Positions 1-6,664 of a stretch of DNA of 41,772 bases are shown in pieces. The stretch comes from Caryophanales bacterium UBA6380. GTDB taxonomy: Bacteria > Bacillota_I > Bacilli_A > RFN20 > CAG-826. Each line of letters starts with the position of its first letter. The stretch's first letter is position 1. The stretch covers positions 1-41,772 of the forward strand of contig DJQS01000009.1 of NCBI GenBank assembly GCA_002438785.1, in the 5' to 3' direction. The position numbers and the translations under genes are program-made. The notes under the pieces are model-generated. The model made no database searches and had not been told where the DNA came from. It saw only the letters and a list, made by a program, of their open reading frames with translations.

Positions 1-81
1 CGAATGATTTGTAAATTAACATCTTTGAAATAATTGTTGCAACCGTATATTAATTGTCCTATAATAAATAACGCTTAAGAA

Positions 82-158
82 CGGGGCGTAGCGTAGCTTG
101 GTATCGCGTCAGTTTTGGGAACTGAAGGCCGCTGGTTCAAATCCAGTCGCCCCGACCA
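82..158 (+). tRNA. tRNA-Pro (anticodon TGG)
   Basis: A complete cloverleaf is visible. The 7-bp acceptor stem CGGGGCG/CGCCCCG lies at 82-88 and 148-154. The anticodon stem-loop TCAGT-TTTGGGA-ACTGA puts TGG at positions 34-36, and a T-arm with GGTTCAAATCC follows. The 3' CCA (156-158) is encoded in the DNA. Anticodon UGG reads proline CCN codons. It is followed by its own small terminator and then by tRNA-Arg. Confidence 0.96.
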
Positions 159-167
159 TTAAGTTAT

Positions 168-190
168 AAGGATACTTTCGTATCTTTTTT
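168..190 (+). terminator. Intrinsic terminator after tRNA-Pro
   Basis: GATAC (171-175), loop TTTC, GTATC (180-184), then six T. The stem extends with AAG/TTT pairs including one G-T wobble. It lies between the two tRNA genes, so the two are probably separate transcripts. Confidence 0.6.
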
Positions 191-209
191 ATTAGAAAAG
201 CATATAAGT

Positions 210-286
210 GCGCCAGTAGCTCAACTGGATAGAGTGTCTGGCTACGAACCAGGAGGTTACGGGTTCGACTCCTGTCTGGCGCGCCA
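210..286 (+). tRNA. tRNA-Arg (anticodon ACG)
   Basis: Acceptor stem GCGCCAG/CTGGCGC (210-216 and 276-282). Anticodon arm TCTGG-CTACGAA-CCAGG gives anticodon ACG, the wobble-inosine tRNA for CGU/CGC/CGA. T-arm GGGTTCGACTCC is present. Discriminator G is at 283 and an encoded CCA is at 284-286. Confidence 0.96.
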
Positions 287-296
287 ATCTTGAATT

Positions 297-324
297 AAAG
301 TAGTAATTTTACTACTTTTTTATT
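297..324 (+). terminator. Intrinsic terminator after tRNA-Arg
   Basis: AAAGTAGT (297-304), six-base loop, ACTACTTT (311-318), followed by a T-rich tract. It is placed 10 nt after the tRNA CCA. Confidence 0.75.
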
Positions 325-340
325 TTATGATTAAAAATTT

Positions 341-369
341 AAAAAAGCCTGCAAATATAAGCTTTTTTT
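341..369 (-). terminator. Hairpin downstream of the minus-strand PPTase-like gene
   Basis: AAAAAAGC (341-348) and GCTTTTTT (361-368) can pair with a 12-base loop. Read on the minus strand this follows the stop of the 387-908 gene by about 18 nt and ends in a T run. The GC part is only two pairs, so it is a weak call. Confidence 0.45.
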
Positions 370-386
370 AAAAATATAGAAATTAA

Positions 387-908
387 TTAAACATTAATAA
401 AATTAAAAATAAAATTTTTATTAGAAGCAACACTAATAAAATATAAATCATTTATTTTAGATGTAACATAAATTGTTCTTTCCTCTTTATATTTTACAAT
501 CGAATAATACATGTTATTATGATAATCAATATTTATAATTGAAAAATCTTTAAAGCTAAAAGCTGATAAGCCTAAAAATTTAATGCTTGATTCAATAATT
601 GACCACAATAAGTTTTCATTGTAATTATATTTATTAAAGTATTTTTTAATATTAGGATACTTAATATTAATTGATTCGATATCAACTCCTATTTCATTGT
701 CATTAAAAGCTAAAGCTATTATTTCATCTTTATCACTTTTATTAAAAAATAAATCACGATAATTATTAAAAAAAGGTTTACCAAATTTATTATAAGATAT
801 TTCTAAATCATCATTTTTAGTTACTTTATTTAAAATACTTTTAAAAGTATCTTTTGAGTAATCGTCTTTTTTAATTAAATATATATCCAAATTTTCTTTT
901 TTAATCAT
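387..908 (-). CDS. 4'-phosphopantetheinyl transferase-like protein (Sfp/AcpS superfamily)
   Basis: This 173-residue protein would transfer the phosphopantetheine arm of CoA to a carrier-protein serine. The superfamily signature is recognisable: NKFGKPFF, then IGVDIES (the Asp-x-Glu metal site), then WSIIESSIKFLG, which corresponds to the W-x3-E-x3-K helix carrying the catalytic Glu and Lys. It is shorter than a typical Sfp (about 220 residues) and quite diverged. No carrier protein or fatty-acid/polyketide synthase gene lies nearby, so the acceptor is unknown. There is no Shine-Dalgarno. A TAAAAT hexamer sits 8 nt before the ATG (917-922 on the plus strand), fitting a leaderless mRNA. A degenerate or repurposed family member is possible. 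Confidence 0.68.
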   Translation of the reverse strand: MIKKENLDIYLIKKDDYSKDTFKSILNKVTKNDDLEISYNKFGKPFFNNYRDLFFNKSDKDEIIALAFNDNEIGVDIESINIKYPNIKKYFNKYNYNENLLWSIIESSIKFLGLSAFSFKDFSIINIDYHNNMYYSIVKYKEERTIYVTSKINDLYFISVASNKNFIFNFINV

Positions 909-978
909 ATAGTGATATTTTAATTATAAATAAATTTATAATTATTGTTAAAAGAAATATCATCATATTAAAAAATCA

Positions 979-1007
979 TTTACAAACCTTTATAAAAACA
1001 TTAAACT
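979..1007 (+). promoter_or_regulatory. Probable promoter for the uracil permease leader
   Basis: TTTACA (979-984), 17-nt spacer, TAAACT (1002-1007). The same -35 hexamer is used at two better promoters in this window (ferredoxin and the large lipoprotein operon). Transcription would begin near 1014, at or next to the ATG of a short leader reading frame. The -10 matches consensus in only four of six bases. Confidence 0.45.
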
Positions 1008-1014
1008 AACCAAG

Positions 1015-1050
1015 ATGAAATTTAGACTTAAAAGAAAAAACAAATATTAA
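1015..1050 (+). CDS. Putative 11-codon leader peptide
   Basis: ATG at 1015 opens MKFRLKRKNKY and stops at TAA 1048-1050. The ATG lies 7 nt after the proposed -10 (1002-1007), the same arrangement as other leaderless starts here. The stop codon is only 6 nt before the 5' arm of a terminator hairpin that precedes the permease gene. A ribosome at the stop would cover that arm. The peptide has no codon bias that suggests an amino-acid sensor. Its existence rests on position only. Confidence 0.35.
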   Translation: MKFRLKRKNKY

Positions 1051-1056
1051 TTATTC

Positions 1057-1086
1057 AAAGGCCTCCTATCTTTAGGGGCCTTTTTT
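1057..1086 (+). terminator. Attenuator terminator upstream of the uracil permease gene
   Basis: AAAGGCCTCC (1057-1066), 8-base loop, GGGGCC plus T run (1075-1086). This is a strong GC stem followed by six T, only 28 nt before the permease ATG and in the same direction. Such a position indicates conditional read-through rather than simple termination. I see no PyrR-type binding loop and no purine-riboswitch core upstream. I also see no upstream segment complementary to the left arm, so an RNA-only antiterminator is not evident. Confidence 0.75.
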
Positions 1087-1114
1087 CTTATTAAGTTTAA
1101 AGAAAGGAGAAAAA

Positions 1115-2617
1115 ATGAAAAATCTATTTAAAAAATTAAATCTTAGTGGAAAAGATTTAATATTAAGTTTGCAACACATGTTTGCAATGCTTGGATCAAC
1201 TATTTTAGTACCAATGTTATGTGGATTAAGTGTTCCACTAACATTAATTTGTGCAGGTATTGGTACATTAATATTCTTTTTTGTCACAAAAAAGAAAGTA
1301 CCTGTTTTTTTAGGAAGCAGTTTTGCTTTACTACCAGCCTTAATTTCAATAATGAATTGGCCGACTGCTAATGGTAACTCTCCAGATCTAACAATTGGAT
1401 CAAGTGATTATAATCAAAGGGCAGCCATTGTTATGATTTGCGTTATAATAGTAGGCATAATATCAATGTTTTTTGCTCTTATTGTTAGATTAATTGGTGT
1501 TAATAAAATTAAAAAAATATTACCACCAATTGTTACAGGACCTATAATTATTTTGATTGGTTTAACAATGATACCAAAAATGTTTTATAACAATATATTT
1601 AGTCAATACATGTTTTATAATGGTAGTGCTTGGAAAGTTTGGACAAGTGCACTAATAACTTTATTTACTATTGTTTTGATAAATTCCTTTGCAAAACCTA
1701 AATCTTTTTTAAAAATAATCCCAGTCCTAATGGGTTTTATTGTTGGCTATATTTATTCTTTAATTGTGTCAATACCAGGAATTCCAGGAACACCATTAAT
1801 TGATTTTAATCAATTTAAAGATGGTAGTCTATTTGGCTTAGACAAAATTATAATTTTCCAACAAGCCGATAAAATTTGGGGCTATTTTGGAAAAGAAGGA
1901 TTAGGAAATATTGATTCATCAATGTTAACTAGTGGAATAATAATGTCGGCTCCAATGGCATTAGTAACATTTATGGAACATTTAGGTGATATTAGTGCAA
2001 ATTCTACAATCTGTCACCAAGATTTTATGAAAGATCCTGGGTTAGATAGAACAATATTAGGGGATGGACTTGCTACTAGTGTTAGTGGACTTATTGGAGG
2101 ACCTGATATCACTACATATGGAGAAAATAGTGCAGTCTTAGCAATTACTAAAAATTTTAATCCTAAAAACTTAGCATATGCAGCAATTATTGCAATCTTA
2201 ATGGGTGTTATAACTCCAATAGGAAACCTATTTGAAACATTGCCTCAACCTGTTGTTGGTGGTGCTTCAATTATATTATTTGGAATGATTGCCGGAAATG
2301 GTTTAAGAAGTTTAATTGATTCAAAAATAGATTTTGGAGATACTAAAAACCTTTTAGTTGTATCAATTACTCTCGGCATTGGACTTGGATTATCTAGTAT
2401 GAGTTTAGCTGGAGATATAACTAATAATGAATTATTTAAAATAATGATTGGTAATGTTGAAATTAGCTCATTAGCAATTTCAACATTAATTGCAATAATA
2501 CTAAATCTAATTTTACCAAATCATAAAGAATATAAAGAAACTGATATTATTTATGGACTAGATAATGCTAGTGGCATTAATAGTATTGATGTTATTAGTG
2601 AAAATGATAATAAATAA
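1115..2617 (+). CDS. uraA: Uracil/xanthine permease, NCS2 family (UraA/PyrP type)
   Basis: A 500-residue, roughly 14-helix membrane protein importing a nucleobase, most likely uracil, by cation symport. The start of the family is clear in LQHMFAMLGSTILVPML. The substrate-site helices carry FMEHLGD (Glu equivalent to UraA Glu241) and GGPDITTYGENSAVLAITK (Glu equivalent to UraA Glu290). Translation starts from AAAGAAAGGAG 5 nt before the ATG. The gene stands alone behind a terminator-type attenuator, consistent with control by pyrimidine supply. The window also encodes CTP synthase and CMP kinase, so it fits a pyrimidine-salvaging cell. Assignment to uracil rather than xanthine rests on the N-terminal motif and is likely but not proven. 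Confidence 0.88.
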   Translation: MKNLFKKLNLSGKDLILSLQHMFAMLGSTILVPMLCGLSVPLTLICAGIGTLIFFFVTKKKVPVFLGSSFALLPALISIMNWPTANGNSPDLTIGSSDYNQRAAIVMICVIIVGIISMFFALIVRLIGVNKIKKILPPIVTGPIIILIGLTMIPKMFYNNIFSQYMFYNGSAWKVWTSALITLFTIVLINSFAKPKSFLKIIPVLMGFIVGYIYSLIVSIPGIPGTPLIDFNQFKDGSLFGLDKIIIFQQADKIWGYFGKEGLGNIDSSMLTSGIIMSAPMALVTFMEHLGDISANSTICHQDFMKDPGLDRTILGDGLATSVSGLIGGPDITTYGENSAVLAITKNFNPKNLAYAAIIAILMGVITPIGNLFETLPQPVVGGASIILFGMIAGNGLRSLIDSKIDFGDTKNLLVVSITLGIGLGLSSMSLAGDITNNELFKIMIGNVEISSLAISTLIAIILNLILPNHKEYKETDIIYGLDNASGINSIDVISENDNK

Positions 2618-2621
2618 AATT

Positions 2622-3278
2622 TTATTTTAAAATAATTTCTGGATTTAAAGCATATTCTTTAACTTTATTTAAAGCCTTAGATAAAGAAAAGCCATCAACT
2701 AAAGCATGAGATACCGTTAAATTAAATGGTAAATAATATCTCCCATTCTCAAGATAATATTTTCCCCAACAAATTCTAGGAGTTGAAGCACTAGACTTAT
2801 CATTATCAGGAATAGGATGTGACATCGATTCATATTCTAGCCATGGTAAACAAGTCATGTAATACTCTTGATAAGTAGGTAAATCATTATACGTATCATT
2901 ACGAGGACCTTTATGTTTTACTTCTTCAATCATTTTATGGGTATTACTATAAAAATCACGATAATTATCAAAATATGGAGCAGTTACGTTATCAAATAGT
3001 CCTGAATCTTGTAAGACAGTAAATCCTGGATTTATATAATCATAAAGTCTAATTTCATCATTAACAATTCTCATCCTTAATTCTTCTACTGTATCTAAAG
3101 CTCTACTAGTTAAATATAAAAAATTTATAAAGAAAGAAGTTTTAGTTTCCTTTGTTAACTTAATTACATTAGTTACATCAACCTTTATATTAACTCCATA
3201 ACATGGATTAGAAAAAGAATTAAACCATTCAAAAACACTTTTTCTACCTCTAGCATTCATATCAACAATCTTATACAT
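2622..3278 (-). CDS. Chloramphenicol acetyltransferase-family (CAT-fold) acyltransferase
   Basis: This 218-residue protein has the length of type-A CAT and its main landmarks in order. FEWFNSFSNPCYGVNIKVDVT is near the N-terminus, ELRMRI near 70, and the NPGFTV and LPWLEYES blocks follow. The C-terminal active-site loop SHALVDGF has His191 and Asp195 in the H-x3-D-G arrangement, where the His is the catalytic base of the trimeric enzyme. The family also contains many chromosomal members that do not confer chloramphenicol resistance, and no mobile context is seen here. A Shine-Dalgarno AGAGG lies 8 nt before the ATG. It is convergent with the permease, with a 4-nt gap. Confidence 0.8.
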   Translation of the reverse strand: MYKIVDMNARGRKSVFEWFNSFSNPCYGVNIKVDVTNVIKLTKETKTSFFINFLYLTSRALDTVEELRMRIVNDEIRLYDYINPGFTVLQDSGLFDNVTAPYFDNYRDFYSNTHKMIEEVKHKGPRNDTYNDLPTYQEYYMTCLPWLEYESMSHPIPDNDKSSASTPRICWGKYYLENGRYYLPFNLTVSHALVDGFSLSKALNKVKEYALNPEIILK

Positions 3279-3348
3279 TTTTATTACCTCTAATAAACAT
3301 TATAAATAATTAAAGAAAAATTGCCTACTATTCTTTATAATAATAATT

Positions 3349-4728
3349 ATGGTATTTATAGATTTTTTAAAAGAAAATATTAATGATATAAAAAAATTAT
3401 TTCTAAATAGTTTCATAAATAAAATATTAGAAGTTTCTAAAAATGATTATGTTCTTTATTTTTCTAAAAATAAAGACTATGGGATATTATTAAGTATCAA
3501 TAATGATGAACCATTTGTAAAAGTTATTCATGAAAAATTTAATTTCTCATTACAATCAAATTTTTTAAATAAATTGAAATCACGTCTAATGAATTCTTAT
3601 CTAATTGATGTATCTTTAGCTAATGAAGATAATATTGTTTCTTTTGATTTTATTAAAACTACTGATACTTATGATAAATTTAAATATAAATTAATGGTTG
3701 AAACTTTTAAAGCAAATTCTAACTTACTAATTCTTGAAGAAAATAAAATAATTGAAGCTTTTAGATATCGTTCTTTAGACACTAAAAGACCTATTTTAAA
3801 CGGTTTAACTTACAATTTTCCTAATAAAATTACTATTTATAAAGAATTTTCTAACAAAGATTTAGAAAGGATCAATTTATATATATCTAATATATATGGT
3901 AACTATTTAAAATCTAAATATAGTACAGTTATCTCATCTTTAAAAAGAAAGAGAAAAACTATTTTTAACAAAATTAAAAAATTAAATGAAGAAAAATCAT
4001 TAGCGACTAATTTTGCGCAATATAAAGAATATGGAGATTATATTTTAGAAAATCAAAATAATGTCAATAAAGGCGAAAAAAATTTCTTTTATAACAATAT
4101 AAATATTCCATTAAGAGAAGATTTAACTCCTATTGAAAATGCTCAACATTATTATAAATTATATAAAAAAGCTAAAACTTCTTTAAAAATATTAGATGAT
4201 TATATTTCTTCAAGTTTAGAAGAACTTAATTACATTGATTCAATTTTAAATTCCTATGAATTTTATAATGAAGATGATTATATTGAATTAATTGATGATT
4301 TAAATAAAAGAAATATAATTAAAATCCGCTTGAAAATTATCCCTAAAATAAATAAAAACACTTCTAAACCTTATTATTTTTTAGTAAATAATACTAAAAT
4401 TGGTTTTGGAAAAAATAATAAACAAAATAATTATTTAACATTTAAAGAAGCTAGTAAAAATTGTTATTTTATTCATATAAAAGATTATAGTGGTGCTCAT
4501 GTAATCATTTTTTCACCAACCCCAACTAATGAAGAAATCAAAATTGCTCTTGAACTCTCTTTAACCTTATCAAATAAAACTGATGGTGATGTAATTTATA
4601 CAAATATAAAAAACGTTAAAAAAACTTCATCATTAGGAAAAGTCAACTTATTAAATTATGAGACCTATCACATTTCTCATATTAAGCATGATATTAAGCA
4701 ACTAATAAAGAATTCTAATCGTTTTTAA
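3349..4728 (+). CDS. rqcH: RqcH/Rqc2 (NFACT) ribosome-quality-control factor, shortened form
   Basis: RqcH binds obstructed 50S subunits and recruits tRNA-Ala to extend the stalled peptide. Recognisable parts are an NFACT-N domain (residues 1 to about 165, with VETFKANSNLLIL and RPILNGLTYNFP), a coiled-coil segment (about 190-310, with QYKEYGDYIL and PIENAQHYYKLYKKAKTSL) and an NFACT-R domain (about 345-445, with IGFGKNNKQNNYLT and HIKDYSGAHVIIFS). The protein has 459 residues against about 570 in Bacillus. The missing part is the helix-hairpin-helix region between NFACT-N and the coiled coil. The Asp-Arg pair of NFACT-N reads Asp94-Asn95. No Shine-Dalgarno is present; TATAAT at 3336-3341 ends 7 nt before the ATG. 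The 3' end overlaps convergent trmL by 14 nt. Confidence 0.85.
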   Translation: MVFIDFLKENINDIKKLFLNSFINKILEVSKNDYVLYFSKNKDYGILLSINNDEPFVKVIHEKFNFSLQSNFLNKLKSRLMNSYLIDVSLANEDNIVSFDFIKTTDTYDKFKYKLMVETFKANSNLLILEENKIIEAFRYRSLDTKRPILNGLTYNFPNKITIYKEFSNKDLERINLYISNIYGNYLKSKYSTVISSLKRKRKTIFNKIKKLNEEKSLATNFAQYKEYGDYILENQNNVNKGEKNFFYNNINIPLREDLTPIENAQHYYKLYKKAKTSLKILDDYISSSLEELNYIDSILNSYEFYNEDDYIELIDDLNKRNIIKIRLKIIPKINKNTSKPYYFLVNNTKIGFGKNNKQNNYLTFKEASKNCYFIHIKDYSGAHVIIFSPTPTNEEIKIALELSLTLSNKTDGDVIYTNIKNVKKTSSLGKVNLLNYETYHISHIKHDIKQLIKNSNRF

Positions 4729-5242
4729 TATCTTCAGTAATTAGAAAATCCTCTCCTTTAATTTCTTCTCTTGTTGCTAAATTAAAAAAATTTCTTTGCC
4801 TTAAAGCTTCATATAATACTAATGCTACAGTATTTGATAAATTTAAACTTCGAGCATTAGCTACCATTGGGATTCTTATTGTATGATTTAAATGCTTTTT
4901 TAGTAATTCATGAGGAATACCAGTTGATTCTCTTCCAAACATAAAAGTAATATCCTCTAATAAATCACTATAATTAAAATTAGAATAAATATTTTTACTA
5001 TATCTAGTTACATAATAAATTTTATTTTCATCATATTCTTTTAAAAATAATTCTAAACTTTCATAATATTTATAATTTAAATTTTCTAAATAATCCATTC
5101 CTGCTCTTTTTAAACTCTTATCATTAAATTCAAAACTAAGTGGTCCAATTATAATTAAATATGAGTCAGTAGCAGATACAGTCCTCATAATATTCCCAAC
5201 ATTTGATGGCTTTTCAGGACGATATAAAACAATATTAATCAT
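4715..5242 (-). CDS. trmL: tRNA (cytidine/uridine-34-2'-O)-methyltransferase TrmL
   Basis: A SpoU/SPOUT-class methyltransferase of about 175 residues that 2'-O-methylates the wobble base of tRNA-Leu species. The knot signatures are YRPEKPSNVGNIMRT, FMFGRESTGIP and IPMVANARSLNLSNTVALVLYEALRQ. I place the start at the internal ATG (5240-5242, MINIVLYRPEKP) because family members begin there. The longer frame to 5281 would run into the promoter of the divergent kinase. TATTAT (plus strand 5249-5254) lies exactly 6 nt before this ATG with no Shine-Dalgarno, so the mRNA is probably leaderless. It overlaps rqcH tail to tail. Confidence 0.9.
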   Translation of the reverse strand: MINIVLYRPEKPSNVGNIMRTVSATDSYLIIIGPLSFEFNDKSLKRAGMDYLENLNYKYYESLELFLKEYDENKIYYVTRYSKNIYSNFNYSDLLEDITFMFGRESTGIPHELLKKHLNHTIRIPMVANARSLNLSNTVALVLYEALRQRNFFNLATREEIKGEDFLITEDIKND

Positions 5243-5289
5243 GCTTAAATAATACCATAAAAGAAAATTTTGTTGTATCATAATAAAGT

Positions 5290-6138
5290 ATGAAGCAACG
5301 TATTAAAATTCAATTTGAGAAAATCACTAATAAGAAAGTTCGCACTTGTGAACTTATTGAGTCTGGTTTTAATAATGAGAATTATAATATTAACGATGCT
5401 TATGTTCTTAGAGTCCCAAAAGATAATGGTGATGAAACTATTTCTTTTTATAATGAAGAAAAAACATACAAAGCAATTGAGGATTTAAAAATTTCAGAAA
5501 AAATTGTATATATCGATCCAAAAATTGGTTTAAAAATATCAAAATTTGTTCATAATGCAAGGCAATATATTAATACTCCAACTATGGAGCAAATAAATTA
5601 CATTGCCAAAACATTAAAAAAACTACATAATTCTGGAGTCAAAGTTGATTTTGGTTACCAAATGTTTTATAAACTCAATTTTTATAAAAATTCATTAGAG
5701 AGCGAAGATTATCTAGATTCTAAATATGAAAAGAAAGTTTTAAAAGAAATTAAAAATATTTTTGCTAAAGATCCAATGGTTATTTGTCACAATGATTTAG
5801 TTCAAAATAATATGCTTTTCAAATCTAATGGTGTTATTTTAATCGACTGGGAATATAGTGGAATGAATAATCCATATTTTGATTTAGCAAGTTTTATCTC
5901 TGAAAACGATTTAAATGAAGAACAAGAAGAATTTTTCTTAAAGAAATATTTTGGATCGAAATTAAATTTAACTAAACGCAAACGTGTAAAAATATTCATT
6001 AACATGCTTGATATATTATTTTATTATTGGGGTTTATATTTATATAAAAAAAGAGGCGATTTAATCTATTATCAAATCGCCAAGCATAAGCAAAGTAGAA
6101 TCTTAGAAAAAATTAAACCTACTACTTTAAAGCAATAG
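5290..6138 (+). CDS. LicA-type choline/ethanolamine kinase (aminoglycoside phosphotransferase fold)
   Basis: This 282-residue small-molecule kinase has the APH/choline-kinase catalytic loop VICHNDLVQNNML (catalytic Asp, Brenner motif). Its DFG-equivalent follows as LIDWEYSGMNNPYFDLASF. The N-lobe has LRVPKDNGDE and FYNEEKTYKAI. LicA-like enzymes phosphorylate choline or related amino alcohols for decoration of surface polymers or lipids. The substrate here cannot be read from the sequence and no other lic genes are nearby. There is no Shine-Dalgarno; CATAAT at 5279-5284 ends 5 nt before the ATG. It is divergent from trmL across a 47-nt gap and overlaps the convergent ppa gene by 17 nt. Confidence 0.8.
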   Translation: MKQRIKIQFEKITNKKVRTCELIESGFNNENYNINDAYVLRVPKDNGDETISFYNEEKTYKAIEDLKISEKIVYIDPKIGLKISKFVHNARQYINTPTMEQINYIAKTLKKLHNSGVKVDFGYQMFYKLNFYKNSLESEDYLDSKYEKKVLKEIKNIFAKDPMVICHNDLVQNNMLFKSNGVILIDWEYSGMNNPYFDLASFISENDLNEEQEEFFLKKYFGSKLNLTKRKRVKIFINMLDILFYYWGLYLYKKRGDLIYYQIAKHKQSRILEKIKPTTLKQ

Positions 6139-6664
6139 ATTTTTCATAAGCATCGATCGCATTTTGTATAACCTTTTCTGCTTTTTCGTGCCCCTCTAAA
6201 TCACCAATATTAGTCGATTTATTTTCAAGTGATTTATAAACCTTAAAAAAATGTTTAATTTCATCTGAAACATGGATTGGCAATTCTTTTATATCTTTAT
6301 ATTGATTATAAAATGGGTCATTTTTACAAACAGCCATAATTTTATAATCTTTTTCACCATCATCAATCATCTCTAAAACACCAATTGGCTTACATTCAAC
6401 AATCGATAATGGGTTCATAGGTTCGCTTGAAATTATTAAAACATCAAGTGGATCACCATCATCTGATAATGTTAGAGGAATAAAACCATAGTTATGTGGA
6501 TAATGTGTTGAAGTATATAAAATACGATCTAACTTTAAAAACCCGGTATCTAAATCAAATTCATATTTATTTTTACTTCCTTTTTGAATTTCACAAATTG
6601 CATAAAAAGAATTAGGATTTAAAGGCTTTTTTCTAAAATTAGCAAAAATTCCATCTTTATTCAT
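6122..6664 (-). CDS. ppa: Inorganic pyrophosphatase, family I
   Basis: This 180-residue soluble enzyme hydrolyses PPi to two phosphates. The family I active-site elements are in order: KNKYEFDLDTG, YPHNYGFIP, the metal-binding DDGDPLDVLII, and EKDYKIMAV with the later Asp/Lys cluster. Its length matches bacterial hexameric PPases. The ATG lies inside the last codons of the upstream ATP-grasp gene (8-nt overlap), so the two are one operon and probably translationally coupled. The 3' end overlaps the convergent kinase gene. Confidence 0.93.
   Translation of the reverse strand: MNKDGIFANFRKKPLNPNSFYAICEIQKGSKNKYEFDLDTGFLKLDRILYTSTHYPHNYGFIPLTLSDDGDPLDVLIISSEPMNPLSIVECKPIGVLEMIDDGEKDYKIMAVCKNDPFYNQYKDIKELPIHVSDEIKHFFKVYKSLENKSTNIGDLEGHEKAEKVIQNAIDAYEKSIALK

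Noticed and set aside
909..1056. Purine or preQ1 riboswitch before the permease
   Set aside because: The conserved aptamer core sequences are absent; only the terminator and a short reading frame are seen.
2600..2640. AT palindrome between uraA and the CAT-like gene as a terminator
   Set aside because: It is made only of A and T, so the stem would be weak, and such palindromes arise by chance at this composition.
5243..5281. Longer trmL start at 5281
   Set aside because: It adds 13 non-homologous residues, crosses the probable trmL promoter and nearly reaches the divergent gene's start.
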